From NCBI RefSeq assembly GCF_014640635.1, contig NZ_BMHI01000004.1, forward strand, positions 248,001 to 312,000: a DNA stretch of 64,000 bases, in the 5' to 3' direction. The position numbers and the translations under genes were made by a program. This DNA comes from Flexivirga endophytica (GTDB lineage: Bacteria > Actinomycetota > Actinomycetes > Actinomycetales > Dermatophilaceae). Each line of letters begins with the position of its first letter. The first letter of the stretch is position 1. The notes below the pieces were generated by a model, which worked only from the letters and a program-made list of their open reading frames with translations, searched no databases and was not told the DNA's origin. Below, in pieces: positions 39,807 through 48,104 of this stretch.

Positions 39807-40731
39807 CAGCGATCCCTTCGGTGGTGGCGGCCTCCGTGACCGTATGACGGGGCCGCACGGTTCCTTCCCGGGCGACCAGAACCGGGCACGCGGCATGCCG
39901 CAGGACAGGCTGGCTGACAGAGCCCAGCACCACCCCGGATACTTCGTGACGGCCACGGGACCCCAGCACCAGCAAAGAAGCCCGTTCGCTGTGTGCTACG
40001 AGCAGCTCGGTGGGGTGACCGTCGGTGACGTGTATTTCCACGCCGACGGCCGGATGATGCTGTGCCGTCGCGGCCACGATCCGTTCGATACGCCCGCGCT
40101 CCAGGAATCCGTACTCAGTCGCGTGCACCACTACCAGCGAGCGATCACCTGCCTCGGCTTCCCGAAACGCTGCCTGTAGCGCGTCGTGGTCCCTCGTGCC
40201 ATCTTCTAAACCGACGACGACGGGTCCCGACCGAAGACCGCCGGGTCGGGTCCGCACCACGACGACCGGGCAACGCGCATCGGCGACCAGTTCGACAGCG
40301 GTGGAACCTGTCACGACTTGTTGCAGCGGTCCGTGCGCGCGAGTGCCGACGACGACCAGGGTGGCGAAACGGGACGCCCAGGTCAGCGCCGGCAGCGCCG
40401 AGCCGTACGGCTGACTCCAGGTCACGGCGACTCCGGCACCGCTGTCGGTGAGGGCCCGCAGGGCCTCGGTGACACAACCCGCCGGGTCCGACTCGAATTC
40501 ACTCGTGCCGTGCGAGTCGGGCCACAGCGGAGGTTGGACCGCATGCATCAGGTGCAGGGGAAGGCCGCGCGACACGGCCTCGGCGGTGGCCCACTCGAGA
40601 GCGGCCGTGCTCTGTGGCGAATGGTCGAGACCAACCACGATCGCGTGGGCCGGGATCGATGACTTGTCGCCGCGTTCCATCTGGTGCACAGCCGGGTGCG
40701 AGGGGGTGCCGGCGTTCTCGACTGTGCTCAT
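39796..40731 (-). CDS. Tandem universal stress protein, copy 2
   Basis: A 311-residue two-domain Usp. Domain 1 starts AIVVGLDHSPQSTAALEWA, but its ATP motif reads GTRAHGPLQQVVTGST, with Ala replacing the second Gly of G-2x-G, so nucleotide binding there may be weak. Domain 2 has GSRGRHEVSGVVLGSVS, which is intact. Start ATG 40731 overlaps the stop of the upstream Usp gene by 4 nt. It is the middle gene of the Usp-Usp-nuclease operon driven from 41645. Confidence 0.9.
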   Translation of the reverse strand: MSTVENAGTPSHPAVHQMERGDKSSIPAHAIVVGLDHSPQSTAALEWATAEAVSRGLPLHLMHAVQPPLWPDSHGTSEFESDPAGCVTEALRALTDSGAGVAVTWSQPYGSALPALTWASRFATLVVVGTRAHGPLQQVVTGSTAVELVADARCPVVVVRTRPGGLRSGPVVVGLEDGTRDHDALQAAFREAEAGDRSLVVVHATEYGFLERGRIERIVAATAQHHPAVGVEIHVTDGHPTELLVAHSERASLLVLGSRGRHEVSGVVLGSVSQPVLRHAACPVLVAREGTVRPRHTVTEAATTEGIADEQ

Positions 40732-41645
40732 GACCGCGCACCCGCCGGCCTCTCGTCGGCTGCGACAGCCATCGTCGTTCTTCCCCCGCGAACCACGAGT
40801 ACGGGGCAGGCGGCAGACCGGACCAGGTCCTGGCTGACCGACCCGAGGACAGCGCCGCCGATCTCGCCACGACCCCGAGAACCGACAACCAGCAGGGCGG
40901 CGCCGGCGGAATAGTGCTGCAGGGTCCGCGCCGCGCCGTCATGCACCGCGTGCACAGTGACCCCGACATCCGGATGGCTACGTGCGTGAGCCGCGATTGT
41001 TCGTTGGAGGAGTGCCGTCTCATGACTCCGGGCCTCGGACTCGGGCAGGCCTTCCAGTTCGAGGCCGTCGACGACCGTCGACGCGTCGACGTTCCAGGTG
41101 TGCACGACCACCAGGTCGACCTGTCGGCTGTGGGCCTCCTCGAACGCTGCATCCAGCACAGCGGTGAACGACTTGTCGCCTCCGATGCCGACGACCACTG
41201 GCGCGTTCGGCCGCGGGATCGGCGTGTCCGCGCGCAGGACGGCCACGGGGCATCGCGTCTCTGCAATGAGCTCTGTCGCCACCGAACCCAGGACAATCTG
41301 GCTCACCGCACCGCGGCCGTGCGAGCCGATGACCGTCATCCGGGCGGCCTGGGCGCCGATCGCCAGCCGGGCTGCCGGATCCCCGGCGCGCTGCGACCAG
41401 GTCACCTTCAGGTCGGGATCCCAGTCCCGGAGCATCACCAGCGCATCCCCGACGACCTTTCGCATCGGGTACGGGGTGCCCTCCGCAACCAGATGCACCC
41501 ATGCCAAATCATCCAGTACATGCATGAGATGTAGCGGGACGTGCCGCCGGCGGGCTTCGTCAGCCGCCCAACTGAGTGCACGTGCACTGTGCGCCGACTC
41601 GTCCAAGCCGACCAGAACCGCGCCGAGGGGGACATCGGTGTCCAT
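40728..41645 (-). CDS. Tandem universal stress protein, copy 3
   Basis: A 305-residue two-domain Usp. Start ATG 41645 is preceded by GGAAGGGG. Domain 1 opens AVLVGLDESAHSARALSWA and carries GSHGRGAVSQIVLGS; domain 2 opens PVVVGIGGDKSFTAVLDAA and carries GSRGRGEIGGAVLGS. Both ATP motifs are intact. It is the first gene of a minus-strand operon that continues with a second Usp and the beta-CASP nuclease. A DosR-like box sits 62 nt upstream. Confidence 0.91.
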   Translation of the reverse strand: MDTDVPLGAVLVGLDESAHSARALSWAADEARRRHVPLHLMHVLDDLAWVHLVAEGTPYPMRKVVGDALVMLRDWDPDLKVTWSQRAGDPAARLAIGAQAARMTVIGSHGRGAVSQIVLGSVATELIAETRCPVAVLRADTPIPRPNAPVVVGIGGDKSFTAVLDAAFEEAHSRQVDLVVVHTWNVDASTVVDGLELEGLPESEARSHETALLQRTIAAHARSHPDVGVTVHAVHDGAARTLQHYSAGAALLVVGSRGRGEIGGAVLGSVSQDLVRSAACPVLVVRGGRTTMAVAADERPAGARS

Positions 41646-41707
41646 CGGGAACCCCTTCCGTTGTGTGCTGTCCGGTCCAGCTTCGGCCGACGCCTCGCAC
41701 CGGGCCA

Positions 41708-41721
41708 GGGACCAACGTCCT
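41708..41721. promoter_or_regulatory. DosR/DevR-like box for the Usp-nuclease operon
   Basis: GGGACCAACGTCCT retains GGGAC and GTCC half-sites. It is 62 nt before the Usp start at 41645. The paired box at 41740 is 32 bp away, about three helical turns. Confidence 0.65.
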
Positions 41722-41739
41722 CAGTTCGCGGTGGAAGAG

Positions 41740-41753
41740 GGGTCATTGGTCCC
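41740..41753. promoter_or_regulatory. DosR/DevR-like box for the alcohol dehydrogenase operon
   Basis: GGGTCATTGGTCCC, minus strand GGGACCAATGACCC. It lies 66 nt before the dehydrogenase ATG at 41820 in the same divergent region as the box at 41708. Confidence 0.6.
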
Positions 41754-41819
41754 TGTGCACCGCCCCTCTGCCCGGCGTGTACTCATCGGTGACGGGTCCG
41801 CGACAAGAAGGGTTCACCC

Positions 41820-42923
41820 ATGACAATCAGCAGCGAATCATCAACAGCGCCAACGCGAATGGCGTCGGCTGCAGGGACTGAGACGATGCACGCCGTCGTC
41901 TATCACGGCGACGGCGGCAAGTCGTGGGACGAAGTACCCCGGCCGGTGATCGAGTCCGCCACGGACGCCGTCGTCCGGGTCGACGCCGTCACCATCTGCG
42001 GCACGGACCTGCACATCCTGCGCGGTGACGTGCCCGAGGTGTCGGCCGGCCGGATCCTCGGCCACGAAGCGGTCGGCACCGTGGTCGCGGTGGGTTCCGG
42101 CACCACCCGCAGCGTCGGGGACCGCGTGCTGGTTTCCTGCATCTCCGCCTGTGGGAACTGCAGCTACTGCAAGCAGGAGCGCTACGGGTTGTGTCAGGGC
42201 GGCGGTGGCTGGATCCTCGGCCACACGATCGACGGCACCCAGGCCGAGTTCGTGCGGGTGCCGTTCGCCGATCGCTCGACCCACCTCATCCCGCCGGACG
42301 TCAGTGACGAGGAAGCGCTGATGCTCGCCGACATCGGACCCACCGGTTACGAAGTCGGCGTCCTCAACGGTGGTGTCGAGCCCGGTGACACCGTCGTCGT
42401 GGTCGGCGCCGGTCCGATAGGCCTGTCCGTCATACAGAGTGCCCGGCTGTTCAGCCCGTCCCGGATCATCGCCGTCGACCGGGAGTCGGCGCGCCTGGAT
42501 GCTGCGCAGCGGTTCGGCGCCGTCGTCGTGGTCGACAACACTCACGACGACCCGTCCGCTGTCGTGCGAGAACTGACCGACGGACTGGGTGCCGATGTCG
42601 CGGTCGAAGCGGTCGGCATCCCCGAGACGTTCGAGCTGTGCACCCAACTGATCCGTCCCGCCGGTCGGGTCGCCAACGTCGGCGTGCACGGCAAGCCGGC
42701 CACCTTGCACCTGGAACAGCTGTGGCCCCGTGACGTCACGATCACCACCGGACTGGTCGACACGTCGTCGACACCCATGCTGCTGCGGCTGCTGCAACGT
42801 CGCCTGCTGGACACCGGCCGGTTCGTCACGCACCGGTTCGCCCTGCACGAATTCGCCGAGGCGTATGACGTCTTCTCCCGTGCCGGTGACACGCACGCGC
42901 TCAAGGTCGTCCTCACCCGTTGA
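41820..42923 (+). CDS. Zinc-dependent alcohol dehydrogenase (MDR family)
   Basis: A 367-residue dehydrogenase; ATG 41820 follows GAAGGG. The first 22 residues are a hydrophilic extension before the conserved MHAVVYHGDGGKSWDEVP. The catalytic Zn region is TICGTDLHILRGD with GHEAVG, the structural Zn cysteines are CGNCSYCKQERYGLC, and the NAD fingerprint is VVVGAGPIGLSVIQSARL. The substrate may be an alcohol, aldehyde or formaldehyde adduct. It starts a plus-strand run with a GNAT gene and an ABC exporter, and the promoter region carries DosR-like boxes, which suggests a fermentative role under low oxygen. Confidence 0.88.
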   Translation: MTISSESSTAPTRMASAAGTETMHAVVYHGDGGKSWDEVPRPVIESATDAVVRVDAVTICGTDLHILRGDVPEVSAGRILGHEAVGTVVAVGSGTTRSVGDRVLVSCISACGNCSYCKQERYGLCQGGGGWILGHTIDGTQAEFVRVPFADRSTHLIPPDVSDEEALMLADIGPTGYEVGVLNGGVEPGDTVVVVGAGPIGLSVIQSARLFSPSRIIAVDRESARLDAAQRFGAVVVVDNTHDDPSAVVRELTDGLGADVAVEAVGIPETFELCTQLIRPAGRVANVGVHGKPATLHLEQLWPRDVTITTGLVDTSSTPMLLRLLQRRLLDTGRFVTHRFALHEFAEAYDVFSRAGDTHALKVVLTR

Positions 42924-42952
42924 CCGGACCGCAGCCATCTTCGGAGGTACCC

Positions 42953-43465
42953 ATGCGACCGGCAACCGTCCGGATCCGTCCTTTCCGCGCGACGGACGGC
43001 ACCGCCGTGCGTGCGCTGTTCGACCGGTGGAGCGATCAATCCACGTACTACCGGTTCTTGTCGGTGTCGCGCTCGCCGGCGGTGGGCTATGTCGATGCGC
43101 TGGGCGACCCGGAGCGAACCATGTACGCGGTGGTGGCGACCGGGGACACGGGCAAGGTCATCGGTGTCGGCTCGTTGCATCGAGCCGCGCACAACAGTGC
43201 GGAGTTCGGGCTCGCCGTGGACGACAGTGCTCAAGGGCACGGCGTCGGGACGCGGCTGCTGGCAGCCCTGTTGCGCAACGCGCGCCAGCAGCAGCTGGCT
43301 GTCCTGAACGCCTATGTCGAACCGGGAAACCACCGAATGCTGGAACTCGTCACCGACGAATTGCCCGATGCCACAAGAGAACTCCGTGACGGCGTCATCA
43401 CCGTCACGGTGCCGGTGAACGCCGCCGTGCATCACTGGTCCACCCACGTCAACGCGGAGGTGTAG
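42953..43465 (+). CDS. GNAT family N-acetyltransferase
   Basis: A 170-residue acetyltransferase. ATG 42953 has GGAGG 7 nt upstream. It begins TVRIRPFRATDGTAVRALFDRW, and the acetyl-CoA loop (motif A) is LAVDDSAQGHGVGTRLLAAL. Its opening is like the GNAT domain fused to protein acetyltransferases of the Pat type, but no cyclic-nucleotide domain is present. The target could be a protein or small molecule. It lies 29 nt after the dehydrogenase and 3 nt before the ABC ATPase, so it belongs to the same transcript. Confidence 0.83.
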   Translation: MRPATVRIRPFRATDGTAVRALFDRWSDQSTYYRFLSVSRSPAVGYVDALGDPERTMYAVVATGDTGKVIGVGSLHRAAHNSAEFGLAVDDSAQGHGVGTRLLAALLRNARQQQLAVLNAYVEPGNHRMLELVTDELPDATRELRDGVITVTVPVNAAVHHWSTHVNAEV

Positions 43466-43468
43466 AAG

Positions 43469-44497
43469 ATGAGCCACGACTTCGTGGGGCGCCCCACCGG
43501 GACACACCAAGCACGCCGGTCCCGGACACCGATTTTCCAAGTCCATGACAGTGGCAACGATCGGAGTGAGGAGCGGATCACCCTGGACGCGATCACCATT
43601 CGCGGCTTGCACAAGAGGTATGGCGATGCCACCGCGCTCGCCGCCCTCGACCTGCGAGTGAGAGAAGGGGAGGTGCACGGATTGATCGGACCGAACGGCG
43701 CCGGGAAGTCGACCACCATCCGCATCCTGCTCGGGTTGTTGCGTGCGGACTCCGGCAGCGCGCGTGTCCTCGGGCTCGATCCGTGGTCGCAGGCGACATC
43801 GTTGCACCGGTGCCTGGCCTACGTGCCCAGTGACGTCGCCCTGTGGCCCAACCTGACCGGTGGCGAGGCGATCGACCTGCTCGGTTCCCTGCGAGGCGGT
43901 GTGCGGCGAACTCGACGTGACCAGCTGATCGAGCGCTTCCAGCTGGACCCGACGCGCAAAGGACACACCTACTCGACCGGGAACCGCCAGAAGGTTGCGC
44001 TCGTGGCGGCGCTGTCCGCCGATGTCCGCCTGCTGCTGTTGGACGAGCCGACCCGGGGCCTGGACCCGCTGATGACGTGTGCCTTCCAGGAAGTGCTCGC
44101 CGAGCGCAAGCAGGAGGGCCAGACCGTGTTGCTGTCCAGCCACATCCTCAGCGACGTGGAGGAGGTTGCCGATTCGGTGACCATGCTGCGCGCCGGGAGG
44201 GCTGTCAGCAGCGACAGTCTCCAGCGGCTGCGGAGCCTGGCCCGGACCGAGGTGCGCATGGATCTGCGGACCGCTCCGACGCAGCGTCAACTGGCCACGC
44301 TCGACGGACCGCAGAACGTCGCTCTCAGTGAGCTGCCCGGCTCGGGTCCGGCACACTGCCGACTGACCTTCACCGCCGCCCCGGACCAGGTGGGCCACCT
44401 GGTCACCGCCTTGAACCCGAACGGCATCACCGCGATGGTGTGCACGCCTCCCTCGCTGGAAGAGCTCTTCCTGGAACAGTTCCGGTCGGCACCATGA
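43469..44497 (+). CDS. ABC exporter ATP-binding protein
   Basis: A 342-residue ATPase. After a 38-residue N-terminal extension it shows LIGPNGAGKSTTIRIL (Walker A), YSTGNRQKVALVAAL (signature, deviating from LSGGQ as is usual in this subfamily), LLLLDEPTRGLDP (Walker B) and LLSSHILSDVEEV (H-loop). The C-terminal 100 residues are the typical DUF4162-like extension. It energises the permease encoded next, whose ATG overlaps its stop. Substrate unknown; such pairs often export drugs or lipids. Confidence 0.88.
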   Translation: MSHDFVGRPTGTHQARRSRTPIFQVHDSGNDRSEERITLDAITIRGLHKRYGDATALAALDLRVREGEVHGLIGPNGAGKSTTIRILLGLLRADSGSARVLGLDPWSQATSLHRCLAYVPSDVALWPNLTGGEAIDLLGSLRGGVRRTRRDQLIERFQLDPTRKGHTYSTGNRQKVALVAALSADVRLLLLDEPTRGLDPLMTCAFQEVLAERKQEGQTVLLSSHILSDVEEVADSVTMLRAGRAVSSDSLQRLRSLARTEVRMDLRTAPTQRQLATLDGPQNVALSELPGSGPAHCRLTFTAAPDQVGHLVTALNPNGITAMVCTPPSLEELFLEQFRSAP

Positions 44498-46074
44498 ACC
44501 ACAACGCCGGAACCGCCACCTTGCTGAAGGTCGCCCTGCGCAGAGACCGGGCGATGGTCACCGTCACCCTGCTGCTGGTCACCCTCTTGGTCGCTTCCTC
44601 GGACCGGGCGACCCGCGATCTCTACCCGCACGGTGCCACTGTCCCGGCCGGGCTCGTCGCCACGATGCGCAACAAGGCGTTCGTGGCGATCTACGGGCAG
44701 CTCCCGCACGCGGCATCCATCGACGCCATGGGCGTCGCCAAGGTGCTGCTCCCCGCCGGACTGGCCGTCGCGGTCCTGGCGCAGGTGATCGTGCGCCGGC
44801 ACACGCGCGCCGATGAGGAATCGGGGTTGGCCGAACTGATCGGCGGGCAAGTCGTCGGCCGGCACGCTGCACTGAGCGCCGCACTCGTGCTCGCGGCGGG
44901 GGCCGTCCTGGCCGGCGCAGCACTGTCGACCATCGGTCTCTGCCTCGTCGGTGCACCGGTCGGCGGGGCCCTGGACTTCGGCCTGTGCGTGACGGTCGTC
45001 GGGCTGACCGGCGCCGGGATCGCGGCGGTCAGCGTGCAGGTCGTGGGGAGCACTCGCGGCGCCGGACAACTCGGTCTCGGGGCGCTCGGCGTCCTCTACC
45101 TGGTTCGCATGATCGGTGACACCACCGATCCGGGGTTGAGCTGGCTCAGCCCCGTCGGATGGGCCGAGAAATCAGCACCATTCGCACAGAACAGATGGTG
45201 GATCGTGATTCCCGGTGTGGTCGTCTTCGCGCTGTTCGTGCAGGCGGCATACCTGCTGCTGGACCGCAGGGACCTCGGTGCCGGCCTGGTGCAGTCACGT
45301 CGGGGGAGGGGGCGCGGGCGGATCCACGGAGCACCGGGTCTGACCTGGCGACTGTTGCGTGGCACCGTCGCCGGGTGGCTCGTGTGTTTCGGCCTGCTCG
45401 GCATCGTCGTCGGCAGCCTGACCAGCACTCTGACGGCATCGGCCGACTCCGCGGTGCAGGACATGCTGCGCACGCTCGGCGGCGGACAAGGGTCGTTCAT
45501 CAACCTCTATCTGGCGACCGAGATCTCGATCTGTGCACTGATCGCGACTGCATCGGGTATCGCCGTGACGGGCCACCTGGCCGCGGAGGAACGTGCTCAG
45601 CGGTTGGACCAACTGCTCGCCACGCCGCTCAGCCGCAGGCGGCTGCTCGCGCCATACGTCGTGGGCGCCGTCGCTCTGCCGGCCGGCCTGATGCTGGTGT
45701 TCGCCGGGCTGATCGGACTGGCGGACCGGGTCACCGCGTCCGGTACCCGACTCGACATGATCGCGCTGCTGCGGTCGGCCGCGGTCACCTTCCCGGCCAT
45801 GTGGGCGACCATCGCCGTCAGTGTGCTCATACTCGGGATCCGCGCAGCCTGGACGCCGATCAGCTGGGCACTCCTCGTGCTGGCCGGGACCGTCGCACAG
45901 TTCGGTGGCCTTCTGTCCCTGCCGGCCTGGATGCGCACCTGGTCGCCCTTCGACCACCTCGCCGCCTTCCCCGCGAGCCGCGTCGATCTCGCGACCGTCA
46001 CGGCGACGACCGTCGTTGCGGCGCTCCTGACCGCGGCCGGGAGCTACCTGTTCATGCATCGCCAGATCGACTGA
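44494..46074 (+). CDS. ABC exporter permease, 12 membrane helices
   Basis: A 526-residue protein overlapping the ATPase stop by 4 nt (ATGA). It consists of two homologous six-helix halves, the second beginning near LLRGTVAGWLVCFGLLGIVVG. EERAQRLDQLLATPLSRRRLLAPYV is the cytoplasmic coupling loop of the second half, and DEESGLAELIGGQVVGRHAALS that of the first. This is the ABC-2 antibiotic-exporter type (two fused permease halves). It ends the adh-GNAT-ABC unit; a 9-bp hairpin begins about 20 nt later. Confidence 0.87.
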   Translation: MNHNAGTATLLKVALRRDRAMVTVTLLLVTLLVASSDRATRDLYPHGATVPAGLVATMRNKAFVAIYGQLPHAASIDAMGVAKVLLPAGLAVAVLAQVIVRRHTRADEESGLAELIGGQVVGRHAALSAALVLAAGAVLAGAALSTIGLCLVGAPVGGALDFGLCVTVVGLTGAGIAAVSVQVVGSTRGAGQLGLGALGVLYLVRMIGDTTDPGLSWLSPVGWAEKSAPFAQNRWWIVIPGVVVFALFVQAAYLLLDRRDLGAGLVQSRRGRGRGRIHGAPGLTWRLLRGTVAGWLVCFGLLGIVVGSLTSTLTASADSAVQDMLRTLGGGQGSFINLYLATEISICALIATASGIAVTGHLAAEERAQRLDQLLATPLSRRRLLAPYVVGAVALPAGLMLVFAGLIGLADRVTASGTRLDMIALLRSAAVTFPAMWATIAVSVLILGIRAAWTPISWALLVLAGTVAQFGGLLSLPAWMRTWSPFDHLAAFPASRVDLATVTATTVVAALLTAAGSYLFMHRQID

Positions 46075-46093
46075 GAACACACGGGTTTCGCGC

Positions 46094-46120
46094 AAGTCCC
46101 GACTTCGGGACTTTGGTCCA
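46094..46120. promoter_or_regulatory. DosR/DevR-like box upstream of narK2 with an extra half-site
   Basis: The main box GGGACTTTGGTCCA (46107-46120) sits 91 nt before the narK2 ATG and is identical to the box at 50442. An extra inverted half-site AAGTCCC (46094-46100) precedes it and, with the first half of the main box, forms a perfect 9-bp hairpin (46094-46102 / 46105-46113). That hairpin could also serve as a terminator for the ABC exporter operon. Confidence 0.72.
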
Positions 46121-46211
46121 TGTCGGAAGGGTCGCGCACCGGCGACAGTGGATACGTTCGAGCAGCCGTGTCGGACATTCACTTTCGCACTGACACCCAA
46201 GGAGTTTCACC

Positions 46212-47618
46212 ATGTTCGCGTCCACCACCTCGGCGACGAGACCTCGGCGGCACAAGCCTGCTGGAAGCGCGGCCGAGCCGGTCAGGCGCGGCGCATGGTT
46301 CCAACTCGCCCTGGTGACAGTCGGATTCGCGATCAACTTCTGGGCGTGGGCACTGATCAGTCCGCTCGGCCCGCTCTTCAGCCCCGACAAGCACAAGCTC
46401 GCGCCGGCGGCCTACGACAAGGCTCTGCACTGGTTGCCGTTCAGCGACCACCACCCGCTCACCGCCGGCCAGGCGAGCCTGTTGGTCGCCGTGCCGGTGG
46501 TCGTCGGGTCGCTCGGCCGGATCCCGGTCGGGGCGCTGACCGACAAGTGGGGCGGGCGTGTCATGTTCCCGCTGGTCTCGGCGGTGACGATCGTTCCGGT
46601 TCTGGTGCTCGGCTTCTGGGCGCAGTCTTCCCTGGTCGCGATGCTGATCGCGGGTGTGTTCCTGGGTATCGGTGGCACGTCGTTCGCGGTGGGAGTGCCG
46701 TTCGTCAACGGGTGGTTCCCGCCGGAGAGGCGCGGTATGGCGATCGGCATCTTCGGCGCCGGCATGGGCGGCACGGCCATCAGCGCCTTCACGACGGTCA
46801 ATCTCTTCAAGTCACACGGTGGGTCGACACCGTTCGTCGTCGTCGCCGTCGCGCTGGCGCTCTATGCGGTCGCCGCACACCTGTTGCTGCGCGACGCGCC
46901 GGAGCGCGCCATACCGACCACACCCTTGGTGAAGCGCCTCATCGGAACCGCCAAGCTGCCAGTCACCTGGCAGGCCGGCGTGCTCTACACGATCGGGTTC
47001 GGCGGCTATGTCGCGTTCTCGGTCTTCCTGCCGCTCTACCTGAAGAACACCTACACGCTCAGTGCAGCGGATGCCGCGACGAAGATGGCGGGGTTCGTCA
47101 TCATCGCGGTCATCATGCGACCGATCGGTGGCACCCTCGCCGACCGGCTCGGTTCGGTCCCGGTGCTCGCGAGCTGCTTCGCGGTAGTTGCAGGGTGCGC
47201 GGCCCTCGCAGCGGGTGAGCCGCCTCTGCACGGTTACGGCACACCGGTCTTCCTGGTTCTGGCCGGGGCGCTGGGTGCCGCGTCGGGGGCGACATTCGCG
47301 TTCATCGCACAGGTTGCTGACCAGGCCCGAGTCGGTGGAGTGACCGGCCTGGTCGGTGCAGCCGGCGGCCTCGGCGGTTTCGTGCCACCGCTGGTGATGG
47401 CCTACATCTACAGCGCCACACGGTCCTATGCGATCGGCATGTGGCTGCTCGCCGCCTGCTCGCTCGGCGCTCTTGCTCTGGCCGTGACGGTTGTTCGGCA
47501 TACCGCACTCACGGCCGCGGCACCGCCGGCCGGCGCTGCGTCAGCGCGGCGAGGTCTGGCCGACGTCCCCGGGACCAAAGGCCCTGCCAGCCATGGCTGT
47601 TCAGACGCGAGTGTGTGA
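46212..47618 (+). CDS. narK2: NarK-type nitrate/nitrite MFS transporter, copy 2
   Basis: A 468-residue paralogue of narK1 with AAGGAG about 8 nt before ATG 46212. It has the same signatures: FAINFWAWALISPLGPLF, GRIPVGALTDKWGGR, GVPFVNGWFPPERR with GMAIGIFGAGMGG, and TGLVGAAGGLGGFVPP. The N-terminal 30 residues and the Ala-rich C-terminus (AAAPPAGAASARRG) differ from narK1. It is not linked to a reductase; it sits alone under a strong DosR-like box, as M. tuberculosis narK2 does. Its 3' end contains the box that probably drives the next gene. Confidence 0.92.
   Translation: MFASTTSATRPRRHKPAGSAAEPVRRGAWFQLALVTVGFAINFWAWALISPLGPLFSPDKHKLAPAAYDKALHWLPFSDHHPLTAGQASLLVAVPVVVGSLGRIPVGALTDKWGGRVMFPLVSAVTIVPVLVLGFWAQSSLVAMLIAGVFLGIGGTSFAVGVPFVNGWFPPERRGMAIGIFGAGMGGTAISAFTTVNLFKSHGGSTPFVVVAVALALYAVAAHLLLRDAPERAIPTTPLVKRLIGTAKLPVTWQAGVLYTIGFGGYVAFSVFLPLYLKNTYTLSAADAATKMAGFVIIAVIMRPIGGTLADRLGSVPVLASCFAVVAGCAALAAGEPPLHGYGTPVFLVLAGALGAASGATFAFIAQVADQARVGGVTGLVGAAGGLGGFVPPLVMAYIYSATRSYAIGMWLLAACSLGALALAVTVVRHTALTAAAPPAGAASARRGLADVPGTKGPASHGCSDASV
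47571..47584. promoter_or_regulatory. DosR/DevR-like box inside the 3' end of narK2
   Basis: GGGACCAAAGGCCC, within the last 50 bases of the narK2 coding region, centred 44-45 bp before the start codon at 47622. It provides an internal promoter candidate for the third PNPOx paralogue. Confidence 0.68.
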
Positions 47619-47621
47619 CCT

Positions 47622-48056
47622 ATGCAAACATCGACACATCCACGAACCCAGCAACTTACCACCGAGCAGTGCATCGCGCTGCTCCAGGACGCAGCGATCG
47701 GCCGACTCGGCGTGATCGTCGCCGGACGCCCGGAGATCTACCCGGTCAACCACGCCGTCCACGAGGGCGACATCCTCTTCCGGACCGGCTCGGGCACCAA
47801 ACTGGACGCCGCGGTCGGCGAGCACGTCGCCTTCGAGGTCGACGGCTACGACGCCGAGACGAAGACGGCATGGAGTGTGCTGGTGACCGGTTTCGCGACC
47901 GAGGTGGCCCGGCTGCACGAAGTCCTGGACCTGCTGCGGCTTCCGGTCTTCCCCTGGGAGCCGGGTGCGAAGCCCCACCTGATGCGGATCCACCCCGAGA
48001 CGATCAGCGGCCGGCGCTTCGCTGCGGTCGACCTGTTGCGGACCTTCGCGACCTGA
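47622..48056 (+). CDS. Pyridoxamine 5'-phosphate oxidase-fold protein, paralogue 3
   Basis: A 144-residue paralogue of the proteins at 24155 and 28149: IGRLGVIVAGRPEIYPVNHAVH, FRTGSGTKLDAA, VAFEVDGYDAET and HPETISGRRF. ATG 47622 comes three bases after the narK2 stop and has no ribosome site. With the box centred 44-45 bp upstream, a leaderless transcript is plausible; coupling to narK2 is the alternative. Flavin or F420 binding is expected from the fold. Confidence 0.83.
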   Translation: MQTSTHPRTQQLTTEQCIALLQDAAIGRLGVIVAGRPEIYPVNHAVHEGDILFRTGSGTKLDAAVGEHVAFEVDGYDAETKTAWSVLVTGFATEVARLHEVLDLLRLPVFPWEPGAKPHLMRIHPETISGRRFAAVDLLRTFAT

Positions 48057-48104
48057 CGGCCGCCGAGGTGGACACTCGGTGGGTGACGAAGCAGCCCGCG
48101 ATCC

